Both the position numbers and the translations under genes were made by a program. The notes below the pieces were generated by a model. The model searched no databases and had not been told where the DNA came from. It saw nothing but the letters and a program-made list of their open reading frames with translations. A DNA stretch of 64,000 nucleotides from Phascolarctos cinereus (lineage: Eukaryota; Chordata; Mammalia; Diprotodontia; Phascolarctidae): NCBI RefSeq assembly GCF_002099425.1, contig NW_018344193.1, positions 722,501 to 786,500 of the forward strand, given 5' to 3'. Positions 52,380-63,959 of the stretch are shown here, one piece after another. Numbering within the stretch: position 1 is the first letter of the stretch; each line of letters begins with the position of its first letter.

Positions 52380-52560
52380 AGAAGCAGCGAGGTTCAATAG
52401 AGGGATGTTATATTTGGAGCCAAAGAACCTGCTGGATACCAGCTCTACTACTTGGGCAAATCACTTGACCTCTATAGTATAGGTGCCTCATCAGGAAAAT
52501 GAGGGAACTGGAATACAGGTCCCTTCCAATTGTGAAATCTATGACCCAATGATATTATAA
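52380..52560 (+). mobile_element. MAR1-like SINE, plus strand
   Basis: GCAGCGAGGTTCAATAGAGG…CAGCTCTACTACTTGGGCAA…CCTCATCAGGAAAATGAGGG…ACAGGTCCCTTCCAATTGTG…AAATCTATGACCCAATGAT. Confidence 0.75.
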
Positions 52561-52604
52561 CCTTATTAATTGTCTAATTTTATTAAATGTCACAGAAGGA
52601 TGGC

Positions 52605-52742
52605 ACCTAAATTTTCGCCTTGACTCATTTTACAGATGAAGAAACTGAGATCCAGAGGAAGGAAATTATTTGCCCAGGGTTACATAGCTAATAGCTAATT
52701 AGTTACAGAAAAAGTTTCTTGCTTTAGTCTTCTGTTTCCTGC
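52605..52742 (-). mobile_element. MIR relic, minus strand
   Basis: TCATTTTACAGATGAAGAAA…CTGAGATCCAGAGGAAGG…TTGCCCAGGGTTACATAGCT. Confidence 0.65.
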
Positions 52743-52744
52743 AG

Positions 52745-53435
52745 GATATGCCATTGCAAATCATGCTTGGTCACTCTAAAATTCAGTTCACTATGAGCCC
52801 AGAGGTATGTTTGTACTAGGACTGGCCAAGGTGAATACAGTCAGGTACTGAAATCTAATATTTCCCCAGGAATCCAAGGATATCTTAAGAGCTCCAGAGG
52901 GCCCCAAGCCAAACCCAAACCCAACTTCCTAAGCAGTTAATTCTATAGGTTGCCTAATCTTTAAGTTATCTCATTTTCCAAAATTTTCATGAATATTGCC
53001 TTTTCTTGCCAGCTTACTCAAAGTCAGAGAAGTCTTTTACTTTTATGTGTCTTCCTTTCCTTACCTTAGCAGCCAATGAAGCACTTTGGCAGAGGAAATG
53101 TTTACTGACTTTTTTGGAATAAATGAAGAGATGAATGAACTGATTTTCTCAACTGGCCCCACAAAATACCTGTTTACCTGCACCTGCTTGTGATCAGACT
53201 TCTCACAAAAGCCTCCTGGGCTTTCCCCAGGTCAGATTTTGCCCCTTGGGCATCAATAGCTCCTTCTAGCCCCACACCTAGCAATATTAGCATAGACCTT
53301 GAAAGTATAGGGAACAGAGTGAAGAACCTTTGTTAAACACCTACTATATGCAGATAAGAGGTAGCCCCTATCCTCATAGGAAGGAGATGTGTTATTGTAG
53401 ATCATACATACTCATGACATCTGCCTTTTCAAAAC
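52745..53435. other. Mostly unclassified; short L2 piece
   Basis: At about 53330-53395, AACACCTACTATATGC…TAGCCCCTATCCTCATAGG is a decayed reversed L2 3' end. The remainder, GC-richer at 53150-53290, was not recognised. Confidence 0.4.
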
Positions 53436-53444
53436 AGTAGCACT

Positions 53445-53640
53445 GTATGGTAGAGAGGGCACTGGACTTGGAGTCAAAAAGACATGTTTTCAAATTCTGC
53501 CTCAAATATTTGCTAACTGTGCAACCCTAAATGCCTCCGCATCTCTGTGACTCAGTTTCTTCATCTGTAAAATTGGACTCTAATGACCTCTAAAGTCTCT
53601 CCCAGTCTTCTATCTGTGATCTTAGGATCTTTGAACACAT
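53445..53640 (+). mobile_element. MAR1-like SINE, plus strand
   Basis: GTAGAGAGGGCACTGGACTT…GGAGTCAAAAAGACATG…TTCAAATTCTGCCTCAAATA…CTCAGTTTCTTCATCTGTAA…CTAATGACCTCTAAAGTCTC…TCTGTGATCTTAGGATC. Well preserved. Confidence 0.8.
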
Positions 53641-53699
53641 AGTAAGGGCATGAGAAAGATATAAGAAAAAAATTTGTGTCCTGTCCAAGACAGAATGGG

Positions 53700-53925
53700 T
53701 CGTCATTCATGGTGGATCAAGAAAGACTCTTTGGAGGAAGCAGCATTTGAACCGGACGGGCATTCAACATGAGGAGAAGAAAGAGGAGGGTAGAGTGAAG
53801 AAAGGGAAGAAACTGGAAAATCCAGGGAACTAATGAGAGAAAGCAAGCAGTCCATGTTGGCCAGAGTACAGAGTATATAAATTGAAAGAACAGAAGATAA
53901 GGTTGCAAAAGTGTAGACAGGCAGC
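53700..53925 (-). mobile_element. L2 fragment, minus strand
   Basis: AGACTCTTTGGAGGAAGCAG…CATTTGAACCGGACGGGCAT…GAGAAAGCAAGCAGTCCATG…TTGGCCAGAGTACAGAGTAT…GATAAGGTTGCAAAAGTGT follows the reversed L2 pattern (…GAGGAGGTGACATTTGAGCTG…GGAACAGCAAGTGCAAAGG…GGCTGGAGCGTAGTGAG…). The 74- and 80-codon minus frames here lie in this relic. Confidence 0.55.
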
Positions 53926-53929
53926 AATC

Positions 53930-54505
53930 ACAGGTAGCTGGCACAGGATGCTTACTCAACTAGCAACATCTATTGCCGAATTCTGACAGTTCTCCAAGCT
54001 ATCAAGGCCTTCTGCATGTATGCCTTAAAATGTTCTCTGAATATCCACAGGCTTTTCAAGCCAGCAATAGAGCTAGGAGATATGTGGACTGTCTCTACTG
54101 TTGGCTTAACTGCTTTTTGTAGAAAGATCAGCCAGGATCAACATAACCAAATGATAATAACTAGAGTGATTACCTAAACCAAGAATAATGAAAGCAGGAA
54201 GAAAATATTCACATATTTCCCTCTGAATTAAGCACAAGAGACTTCATATATTAAGAAATTCTTTTAAGCTCAGAGCTTGTTTATACAAGATTATTACTGC
54301 AAAATAAAACTTTATTGGAAAATAGAAAAAGGTTTCTAGAGAATCATCCCATCTATGGTCAGTTGTACTTAAAGCTATTAGTGGCACAAAAATAATGACC
54401 CTTCCCAGGGTTTCACATTGATTTATTTCACCTCATAAAATGTTCTAGTGTTCAGGGTTCTGGGTACATATAATTTTCAAAAAAATAGTGAGGCTAGCTT
54501 CAAGT
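53930..54505. other. Unclassified sequence
   Basis: No repeat or exon was recognised. Confidence 0.4.
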
Positions 54506-54506
54506 T

Positions 54507-54563
54507 ACACATATACATATGTGTATATATATATATACACACCACACACACACACACACACAC

Positions 54564-54614
<51 letters not shown>
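54507..54614. repeat. Compound (CA)n (TA)n (TATG)n microsatellite
   Basis: TA and CA runs followed by about fourteen units of TATG. It produces a chance frame rich in Tyr, Val, Cys and Met. Confidence 0.95.
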
Positions 54615-54615
<1 letters not shown>

Positions 54616-54619
54616 CCTG

Positions 54620-55405
54620 TGGCCTCATGCCTCAAGAAGCTCTGAGCTTATAAGAAACAGAATTGACCTTAAAGAATGACCCACAGGTCATTATATCTTT
54701 GGTTCATTATGTCAACACTCAGAACTTATTCTGGGAAGTTGTGTTTTTTTTAATATAACTTTTACATATGTCTTGCAGATATGGATGAAAAGGTCTCTCT
54801 GATCCTATAGAAGTATTCAAATTAATTGTATGTGTATTGGATGCAAGACAACCTTTAGCTCACAGAAAATGCCATGGACTCACAAGACCATATAAAAATG
54901 CAAAAATCACACAAAAGATCGATAGTAACCCTTAAACAATAAACATAATTCTCCCCTCTTTATGATAGGCCCCAGTTTCCACAAGATCCTAAAGACCTCC
55001 AGACTTTAGCTATCCTATAATTTGGATTCCCCCCAAGAGGGAAGCACACTTAGTTCTACTCTCATCTCAGAACTTTTTCAGAAGAAAGGCAAAAGCACTG
55101 GTGAGAAACAAAGAACCTAGAGGTTCCTTTTTATAAGTCAACACAAAGAAGCAGTAGCTCCTCTGAAAACAGTCCATTTCAGAAAATAGGAGTAAGCCAG
55201 TTCATCTTGGGATAGAGGAGAGGTCCCATTGACAAAAAAAAAAAACCAAACCATCTTTTAGGAGATGTCAAAGACACATGCACTACAAAAAGGAAATTCA
55301 AATCCAAATCCAAAATAGAGCCTTATCACCCTTTAAGTTCATCCAACTTCTCAGGCAACTCCCCTCATTAGCTCCTCACTTTAGACAAAAATTTGAGGAG
55401 AAACA
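54620..55405. other. Unclassified sequence
   Basis: No repeat or exon was recognised. Confidence 0.4.
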
Positions 55406-55411
55406 GTATGA

Positions 55412-55565
55412 TGATATAAAAAGAACACAAATTTTAATATTAGAGATCCTAGGTTTAAGTTCCATTTTGATATTTACTACCTGTATGACCTTCAGTAAAT
55501 AGCTACATTTTTCTGGACCTCAGTTTCCTCATCTATGAAATGAAAATTGATAGACTAGAAATTCT
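55412..55565 (+). mobile_element. MIR/MAR1-like SINE, plus strand
   Basis: AGATCCTAGGTTTAAGTTCC…TATTTACTACCTGTATGACC…TTCTGGACCTCAGTTTCCTC…ATCTATGAAATGAAAATTG. Confidence 0.65.
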
Positions 55566-55691
55566 ATCCAGAAATATTCTTTTGCTTTAAAAGGTCAAGT
55601 TCATATCTTCTAAATAGTTGTTGGGCTCCTAGAATTTCAAGGCAACTGTTAGTCTAAAGGTATACAAATATACACTGACTGCCCTATAATA

Positions 55692-55825
55692 AATTAATCC
55701 TTGCTTCTACATTCACTAGTTATGTCACTCTGAGCATTTCATTGTCCTCTTCTGTAAAATGAGAAAAGTAAACTAGATGATTACTAAGGTCTCTCTAAAC
55801 TACAAGGGTTATGAGTCTCTGAAAA
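55692..55825 (+). mobile_element. MAR1-like SINE, plus strand (5'-truncated)
   Basis: ACTAGTTATGTCACTCTGAG…GTCCTCTTCTGTAAAATGAG…AAACTAGATGATTACTAAGG…TCTCTCTAAACTACAAGG. Confidence 0.6.
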
Positions 55826-55829
55826 TATT

Positions 55830-56860
55830 GACTATTCATAAGGCAGTGGAGAGTGGTTGCTGCAAAAGGTTGTCCATGTCTACATGTTCAGAATGACCTT
55901 GTAAACACTGCCAATGTCATCATGATCATTTCTGTAAGACTGCTGTGTTGGCTATATGAGCAATCCAGCTGTGATAGCCAGATGTTGTAAATGGCTGATT
56001 GGAAGAACTATATCCCAACTGGTCTACCACACAGACCTTTCCCCCTACTCCTTTCCATCCTCCTCCATACATATATACACATAATCAGTCCATCTAGGAA
56101 CTCATATCGACTTTCTCTGATGAAGGTAGCCACTGTCAGAGTGTCCTGAACTGGCTGCTTTAAACAAGGTAAGCCCTTCTTTACCCATCCATTTGGGCAG
56201 TTTCTGCAGATTCACATTTCAACAGAAAATCAATACCTGGAAAGCACTTCATTCCTCAGCAGAATCAGCAGTGCATAAATGCAGAGACAAGGAAGCTTTT
56301 TTTTTTTACTATTTTGAGTAAAGTATAAGTTATGACAATTTTTGCCTCCACCTCTATAGATGGAAATACTCCCATCTACTGTATATCTTCTTGCTGGTGG
56401 ATTATAGATCTATTTGTTTTTAATGGCTTTCTTAGAGCTGTTTCCATCTATTATGTGCATATATCAGGCTTACTAAGAAATCTCAACTATCATTTTGTTG
56501 GAAAGAGAATAGAGCTCCCTAAACAAAACAAGCAAACAAAAAAAAAAGGGGAGAGTAAATGGGAGAAGCACAAGAAACTTAATTCCAAACCAAAGTAATT
56601 AACGATCTTCAATTTGGTTTTGTTTTCTTTTGTTGGTTTTTTTTTTTTGCATTTCCCCAAGCAATTACACATTTTTCAAACACTTGCCTGTGCAATTTTA
56701 ATCCAGAGTGACAAGACTACTATTGAATTCCAAGTAGGTAGAAACACTAGTTCCCTGGCCATTTTTGTGTGTGCTATTCATTAAAATCTGAAATAATCAT
56801 CTCATTTTTTACACATTGTATAAGAATATTACACCTTTCAAACCTCCATGCAGACAGTAG
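55830..56860. other. Unique AT-rich sequence
   Basis: No repeat was firmly recognised. Short A and T runs cluster near 56300 and 56535-56650. The 88- and 60-codon frames across 56332-56672 are low-complexity artefacts of these runs. Confidence 0.4.
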
Positions 56861-56861
56861 G

Positions 56862-57050
56862 TCATAAGATTTGGAGCTAAAAGAGAACTTAATAACAATG
56901 TAGTCTTTCTCATTTCACAGATCAAAAAACTGAGGTCTACAGAGGTCAAATGATTAATCCAAAGTCAAACAAACAATAAATAGCAAAGCTCAAATTTGAA
57001 ACCAAAGTCTCTGATTTGAATTCTTGTGTTATATCTACTACAGTGTGCTA
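56862..57050 (-). mobile_element. MAR1-like SINE, minus strand
   Basis: GGTCATAAGATTTGGAGCTA…AAAGAGAACTTAATAAC…CTCATTTCACAGATCAAAAA…ACTGAGGTCTACAGAGGTC…CAAATTTGAAACCAAAGTC. Confidence 0.7.
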
Positions 57051-57059
57051 TAGCATCTG

Positions 57060-57072
57060 AAATTATAATCCA
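57060..57072 (+). repeat. Target-site duplication, left copy (HAL1/L1 composite)
   Basis: AAATTATAATCCA is matched by AAATTTAATCCA at 60685-60696 with one base missing, the probable ends of the composite element. Confidence 0.6.
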
Positions 57073-58058
57073 GTGAGTAGAGGCAAGATGTCAGAGTAGA
57101 AGGAAGCAATGTAGCTGATCTCCCTTCCACAACTTCTCCAAACAGATCTATAAAATGCACTAGACTAGACTGATCCTAGTGGATTTGGAGAAATCCGGAA
57201 AAAATCACAGTCAGTCTTTTGTCTGGCTCAAGAAACAGAGAGGTTTGCTGACACTGGGGATGAGGTCAGGGCAGAAACACATAACATATGCTCCAGCACC
57301 CAAGGAGAGGCACCAACACAAAAGGAGGTCCCAGAAGCATATTGGGACACCCTCAGACTCATATCAGAACACTGTGATAAGGACAGGTGCCAAATGGCAG
57401 CTTTGAAGCCTACTAACCTATCCTGAGTCACAGATCCAGGGCACTGCACTGAGGTGGAGCTGCCTTTGTCAGGTAGGAAGGCTCTGGGCTCTGTACCTTA
57501 AAAGAAGGAAGTTAGAAGCCTGCTGCCACAGTGATGTAGCTCAGACCCCAAGCTCAAGAGCAGGGTCTCACTTCTAACATCTAGCCTAGTCTGCAGAGGA
57601 ATAAACATGGCAAGAAACCCAAACCAAAGTTTTGTTGTTGAGGATGTGACAGTTTTGCCATTTTGAACCAACAAAGCTTTCCTAGTTGATACAGATGGAA
57701 GCTATCAGAACTCTAATCTTGAACAGACCCAAACCCAGGTCAGAAACTTGCAGAGCTCAAACAAGGAAGGTAGCAATTAGACTTTGCACTGGATCAGACT
57801 CTTTTGAGAGCACTGTACATTAGCAAGTCCCCAGCTTGTCCCTGAAAGCCTGGAATAATATAACACTCAGTACTCCCAAGAAAGCAGCAAAAGAACCAGT
57901 TCAGGCCACCCCCAAGTGCTCAAGATACAAACACAGAAGTGAATAACTACAAAACATCTACAAGTGAAGCTTTAGAGAAAAACACAACTTGGACATGAAC
58001 TCAACTGGAATTCTTAGAAGAGACAAAGCAAAAGTTTAAAAAAAGAGTTAATCAAATA

Positions 58059-58975
58059 ATATGAATAGGCAGTTTTCAGATGAAGAAACCAAAGCTATTT
58101 GTAGTCATATGAGAAAAATGCTGTAAATCACTATTGATTAGAGAAATGCAAATCAAAACAACTCTGAGGTACCACCTCACACCTATCAGATTGGCTAAAT
58201 GTTGGAGGGGATGTTGGAAACTGTGACACTAATGACACCATTGGTGGAGTTGTGAACTGATTCAACCATTCTGGAGAGCAATTTGGAACTATGTCCAAAG
58301 GACTATAAAACTGTACATGTCCTTTGGCCCATCAATATCTCTACTAGGTCTGCATCCCAAAGAGATTTTTTTTAAAAGGAAAAAGACCTATATGTACAAA
58401 AATATTTGTGGCAGCTCTTTTGTGGTGGCAAAGAAGTGGAAATTGAAGGGATGCCCATCAATTGGAGAATGGCTAACCAAGTTGTGATATATGATTGTGA
58501 TGGAATACTACTATGTTGCAAGAAATGATAAGCAGGATGCTTTCAGAAAAACCTGGAAAGACTTACATGTAAAATGAAACGAGCAGAACCAGGAGAACAC
58601 TGTACACAGAAAAGGCAATATTATACAATGACCAACTGTGAATAACTTTCAATACAAATATCCAAGACAAGTCCAAAGGACTTATAAGGTGCTATCCAGC
58701 TCCAGAGAAATAAATGATGGAGTCTGAATGCAGAACAAGACATACTAATTTTTACTTTATTGTGTGTATTTGTCTGTGTTTTCTTTCACAAAGGACTAAT
58801 ATGGAAATCTGTTTTGCATGTCTACACATGCATAACACATCAAATTGCTTACCATTTAAGGAGGGGGGGGAGTGGAGAGAGAAAGACAGAATTTAGAACT
58901 CAAGATTTAAAAACAAATGGTTAAAATTGTTTTTACATGTAATTGGAAAAATAAAATATAAAAAGCAAAAACAAA
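58059..58975 (+). mobile_element. 5'-truncated L1 nested in the composite
   Basis: From ATGAATAGGCAGTTTTCAGA on it matches the 26.6-kb L1 from about 30098 (TGAACAGACAGTTCTCAGAT…, then GCAAATCAAAACAACTCTGA in both). It carries the ORF2 C-terminal region (58059-58620), then AACGAGCAGAACCAGGAGAA, a 3'UTR with TTTTGCATGTCTACACATGC and GGAGGGGGGGGAGTGG, and an A-rich end. The host ORF1-like text is interrupted at …AAAGAGTTAATCAAATAAT. Only a weak flanking duplication (around CAAATA) is seen. Confidence 0.75.
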
Positions 58976-59019
58976 TATAATTTTTAAAAAGGTTTCCTTT
59001 TTATTAATGGAATGAGAGT

Positions 59020-59790
59020 GCTTAGAGAAAAAATGGAAAATAAATATAGCCATGGAAAAAAGAATTGGAAAGGGAATTAAGACCTCGGTATAAAGAAGAA
59101 CAAGACTTTGAACAAGCTACAAACTGCCTGAAAATATGAATGGGTCAAATAGAAGCCAATGACTTCATGAAGCAACAAGAAATATTCAAACAGAGTCAAA
59201 AGACTGAAAAAGAAGAAGAAAATGCAAAATATATCATAGAAAAACAAATGACCTGAAAAACAGATCGAGGAAAAAAAACAGTAAATTCATTGTACTGACT
59301 AACTAGCATGACAAAAAAAAAAAAGGCCTAGACATCCTGTTTCAAGAAATTTTAAAAGAGAACTGGCCAAATCTCCCAAATCAGAAGACTAAGTAGAAAT
59401 AGAGAGGAGCCAGTGGTCACCTCTACAAAGAAACCTCAAAATAAAAACTCATCATAGCCAAACATCATAGCCAAAATTCAGATCTTCCAGATCAAAGAAA
59501 AAATATTGCAAATAGCCAGAAAGAAAGAATTTACATATTGAGGAGAACCAATCAGGATCACACAAATTATCTAGCAGCTATCAATATAGAGAAAAAAACA
59601 ACTTGAAATATGATACTCCAGAAGACAAGTTTAGGCCTACAGACAAGAACAACTTACCCAGCAAAACCAAGTATAATCCTATGCGGGGAGAGGGGGAATG
59701 TATCTTTAATGAAAAAGAGGACTTCCAAGCATTCCTGATGAAAAGATGAGAGCTGCAGAGAAACTTTGAAGTTCAAACATAAGAATGAAG
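59020..59790 (+). pseudogene. L1 ORF1-like relic in the composite
   Basis: Read in broken frames, the first part is charged and heptad-like (coiled coil), with text paralleling the 31.6-kb HAL1-like element: CAAATAGAAGCCAATGAC against CAATTGGAAGCTAATGAC, and AAAAAATATTGCAAATAGCC against GAAAATATTGCAAGCAGCC. The C-terminal-domain motif reads RTTYPAKPS at 59646-59672, as RITYPAKLS does in the other element. It carries multiple stops and shifts and is not a functional gene. Confidence 0.7.
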
Positions 59791-60143
59791 AGCAAGATAA
59801 AAAGAAAACATAAATGAACAATGATAAAGGACTAAACAAGGACAAACTGCTTACATTTAAACATAAGAATATGATCCATGTGTCCCCTCTGAACTCTTTA
59901 TCGCCAGGGTTCATAGAAGGAGTCCAATTAGACAAGGACTGGGAGCAGTTCTATTTTGTCTGGATGATCTTAAAAGAATGGAAAGAAAAGGGAAGAAAAA
60001 TATACTAGGAAGGAAGGAAAAGGAAAATTGGGGAAAATTCTCTCACTTAATTAGGGAATAGAAGTAGATATCTCTACAAATGAGGAGCGTGGGGAAACAG
60101 CTGACACTTCAAACTCATCTGAACTGGTAAAAAGAAGGAAAAA

Positions 60144-60180
60144 TACACACACACACACACACACACACACGCACGAGCAC
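60144..60180. repeat. (CA)n microsatellite
   Basis: About thirteen CA units with a GCACGAGCAC end, inside the 3' region of the composite element. Confidence 0.95.
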
Positions 60181-60699
60181 AAAAATATCATTGTTTCTCT
60201 CAACAGGAAAATGTAAGAGAAAGTGTACATGGGGGAGGGAAGATTACAGGGAGGGCAGATTAAGGGGACAATGAGTCCTAAGCAAAACAAACTTTAAGGA
60301 GGTAGAATAATATAGCTCTTTGTGAGGTGGCAAAGGATGGGAATCTGAGAGAGTGTCCATACATTAGACAATGCCTGGAGAAGCTTTGGTATATAAATGT
60401 GATTGAATACTATTATGCTGAACTTTTATCAGCCTAATGACCAAGAAGAATTCTAGAGGATTAATGATAAAATATACTATCCACTTCCTGATAGAGAAAT
60501 GAAGGAATAAGAAAGTAGAATGGGAAATTTTGAGGGGGATGGCAAATGCGGAACTTTGTATTGGCTGACCATACATATTTGAAATAAGTTTTGTTTTTCT
60601 CACGTTCCCCCCTGAGGTGGGGTTCAGGTGGGAGGGTTAGAAGGTACATCCTGACTGATTAAAATGAATAAAATAATTTTTTAAAAATTTAATCCATAT

Positions 60700-61778
60700 T
60701 CCTAAATTATTCATAAATAAAAAATGTTTCTAGAGGCACATTGGAGGATGCCCTGAATTACCCTAGCTATGCTTACAAATGCCATTAGTGTGACTATACC
60801 TAATGATTATGACTTTCTAAGAAAGCTAAAAAAAAAAAATCCAGCATATAAGAAAGGAATTTCTTAGACAAATATTACATTCAATTTCCTTTGCTTTTTT
60901 TCTTTAGTTTAAGTTTTGAAACAAGAATGTGTAATACTAAGATCTATCATTCTGGTTACAGCAATTCTCATTATATAGCATAGCAGTTTGGTTCTTAGGG
61001 CAATAAAGTGCAGAACACCATGGGGCCCATTTTCAGCACAGTGAACAGTTTTAAGGCTGGGCCATGCAACTTGCCATGGACATTACTGTTCAGTGAATAA
61101 TACATTTCCAACCACCAAGCTTAAATTGATTCTAGTAGGGCTAAACTAAAGTATACAGTTCAGGTGAAGGAAGTCAGTGAGTCAATGATTATCTACAAAT
61201 CCCAAAGTAAGATAGAAATCTGGCAATTGCCTGGTTAATTTAGTCAATGGGAATGAAGCAAATAAAATTGCTTAAATTCCAGACTGGATTGGGAAAAGTT
61301 GGGGGTGGGAGTCATAAGTTATCTGGTTCAATTGTTCTCATTGATAAAATTAATTACATAACTGCTAGATCCCTACCATGCCTTGTATTGCATAAAATAG
61401 GATTGTGGCCAGGGCAATGTATTTAATACAATTATGTCACCAAAAGATTTCATTCTCATAAATTACTATAGCTTATAATATGGCCTATAGTTGATAAACC
61501 TGTTCTATCTTCAAGTCTTCTGGGAATAATTGGGTCAGATGAGATTTAGATGAGATATTGCAACTTGGAATGATCAAAACTTTAAATCACATCTGATCCT
61601 TCCAAGTATAGACACGCCTAGTCAATTGCCACAGTTTTGACTGTAGCATGTTTAAAATCAGGAAGAAAAATTAATTATTAGGAATTGCTTCAGAGCAGGT
61701 GCCTGCCTATTTATTATGAGTTGAGAATGTCCAGAAGCTTAACTTTCTGGCTTCAACCTATCTTTCCCTTTCGTATTA

Positions 61779-61779
<1 letters not shown>
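60700..61779. other. Unique sequence
   Basis: No repeat was recognised. The stretch 61560-61740 is complex and could be conserved noncoding DNA. No credible frames. Confidence 0.4.

Positions 61780-61822
<43 letters not shown>
61780..61822. repeat. (CA)n microsatellite
   Basis: About 21 uninterrupted CA units. Confidence 0.95.
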
Positions 61823-61824
<2 letters not shown>

Positions 61825-61884
61825 CTACCCCATACAAAACTCTCAACCGTGTGCCTTTTAAACAGGCTGTCTTCTACGTAGAAA

Positions 61885-62170
61885 TGTTCTCTCTCTTCAT
61901 CTCTGCTTCCTAGAATTTCTAGCTTTCTTTAAAGCACATCATAGTAGCCCCCTCCTATACTAGATTTGCCCTGATACTGCCAGTTGTTAGTATTCTTCCT
62001 TACCCCCCAAAAATTATTCTGTATACGTCCTAAAAATTCATCAATATACATGTGACTTCATCTTAGTAGAATTTAAGTTCCATGAGGGTAGGGATTGCTT
62101 TTTTTTTCTTTTATAACTCTGTTTGGCCTTATAATAGATGCTAATGCATGTTGAATCAGAAACTGAATTG
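61885..62170 (+). mobile_element. L2 3' end, plus strand
   Basis: CATCTCTGCTTCCTAGAATT…AAGCACATCATAGTAGCC…TGATACTGCCAGTTGTTAG…GTAGAATTTAAGTTCCATGA…GGGTAGGGATTGCTT…AATGCATGTTGAATCAGAAA follows L2 (…TAGAATGTAAGCTCCTTGAGGGCAGGGACT…AAATGCTTGTTGAATTGAATTG). Confidence 0.7.
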
Positions 62171-62174
62171 AAAA

Positions 62175-63875
62175 TTGTTTACATCTTTTGACTATATATC
62201 AATGTGAAATGCCTTATCTGTAAACTTTTGTCAATTACCTGTAAATTTTGGATGTCACCTTTTATTAGAGATGTTTGAAAAAAGATTTTTTTTCTATTCT
62301 CTAATGTGCTTCTATATTCCAGATGTAACTTTTAGTTTTTGTAAAAATTTTTTCAACTTCATACAATCAAAATTGTGTACATTGACTGTCACAATCTTTT
62401 CTATTCCTTGTATAGATGTGAAAGATAAGACCAACCATCCTTCTCTTATTTGCTCATGATGTCACCTTTATCATTTACTCATTCAAAAATATATAGGTTT
62501 TCTTTATGTAGTATAAGCTGCTGATCTAAACTATTTTCTTCCAAACTACTTTCCCGTTTTTTGTTCTAACTGAACAAAGACATCCTCCTAAGTAGTTTCC
62601 TTGGGTTTATGGAAAACATTGCTACTGTACCAACATGTTTGTATGTTTGATTTATCTAATCCATTGCATTACTCTACCTTTCCATTTCTTAATTAACCAA
62701 TGCCAGATTCTATGGTGATTCATGTTCTTTCTTCATGGCTTCTGCCCATAAATATAGTATTATTTACTAAAGTGTGACATTCAGTTTTATGTCGTGCTTT
62801 TTCCTGAGAGATTAATAATTCTCAAATTGGCTTATTACATTCTATAATTCCAATGTGACTTTTGTTTACTTTATTGTGATATTATTTTTTCCATGTCTGC
62901 ATTTTTGACTGTCAAATCTGATGATCTCTTTTCCTGAGAAGCAACTGTTTTAGAAAGATTTTTCCATCATTTTTTCTAAACTATTATCTTGATTGTCTTT
63001 TATGATTTCCATTTTAATTCTCATCCTTACATCTACCTTGAATTCTGTTACTGATTTTTTAAAACATACAAGGGGTTCTTATAGCTCTTCCAGGCATAAG
63101 AATTATTTCTAGGAGGTCTGATATTTTCCTATTATCCCTCTCTTTTATATCTTTGCAACTATTTCTTTTAGGTCATATTATTTATTCAATGTATTGGTCT
63201 TTGTTTTTTTATGTTTACTCATTTTTTTCAACCTTTCCAATTTTTTTCTTTCACATTTTCCTTGTGATTCTTTTCTATTTACTCTTTGTTATTGTTATTG
63301 TTGTTCTTGTTCTACTACTACTACTTTATTTAACATATTCTTGTTATTTAGCAGAGATGGAATGGATATAGGTTTATATACCTTTTTCCATTCTACCATC
63401 TTTGCCAAAAGTCCTGACTTTGAACTTTTTTATTATGACTTCCATCTGAGATTTTAAAAGGTCTTTACAAACATTAGCTTCTTTTTTTTTAGGTACATGG
63501 GAAATTAATACTATTGAGACTATTTTACATCTGGAAAAAAGAATTAAGGGGATTAAGTTATTTATTTTAAAAATTCAGAAAGTAATTCCCAAGGCAAGTT
63601 GAAATAAGAGCAAGGAATCAACCTGGTCCACAAACGAGTATGATATACTATGTGCCAAGATATCAATGAAGCATATTGTTGACTATTTATGAGGTAGCAA
63701 AAATCACTTACATTTGATCAGGACTGTTTAGCATGTAATAAAGAGATCCTCTTAGAGACAAAGCCAGATATTTTTATTTCAGAAAAGAACATGACTCCTA
63801 AATATATCAATTCATTAATTAATTAATTTTGAGCAAATACACAAATTGTATGGATTTATTTTCTGGCAAGAAGCC
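62175..63875. other. AT-rich; possible L1 ORF1 relic on minus strand
   Basis: The minus strand of about 62920-63060 reads VTEFKVDVRMRIKMEIIKDN, a charged, helix-like stretch that could belong to an L1 ORF1 coiled coil. The pyrimidine-rich text to 63440 would fit the same reversed element. No boundary or tail was found, so this is tentative. Plus-strand frames at 63153-63457 are low-complexity Phe/Leu/Val translations of T-rich DNA. Confidence 0.25.
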
Positions 63876-63876
63876 A

Positions 63877-63903
63877 GATATATATAGATACATAGATATA
63901 TAG

Positions 63904-63957
<54 letters not shown>
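63877..63957. repeat. (GATA/TA)n-(TG)n compound microsatellite
   Basis: ATAGATA-type repeats followed by about 23 TG units. Confidence 0.95.

Positions 63958-63959
<2 letters not shown>

Larger units (their letters stand above)
57073..60684 (+). mobile_element. HAL1/L1 composite with nested L1
   Basis: It starts GTGAGTAGAGGCAAGATGTC, an L1-type 5' start. It has a leader to about 57990 and the opening of an ORF1-like region (GGACATGAACTCAACTGGAA…AGAGACAAAGCAAAAGTTT). A younger L1 (58059-58975) interrupts it, then it resumes with the ORF1-like coiled coil and C-terminal domain (59020-59790). A G/A-rich 3' region (59990-60300) follows, then about 120 bp from the ORF2 C-terminus (ALCEVAKDGNLRECPYIRQ…LEKLWYINVIEYYYAEL) and an L1 3' end. 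No RT or endonuclease is present. A near-perfect 12/13-bp target duplication bounds the whole, so it behaves as one insertion that was later invaded. Confidence 0.65.

Noticed and set aside
63153-63457. Two overlapping hydrophobic plus frames resembling membrane proteins
   Set aside because: They are translations of T-rich sequence in different phases of the same DNA, with no complexity or family match.
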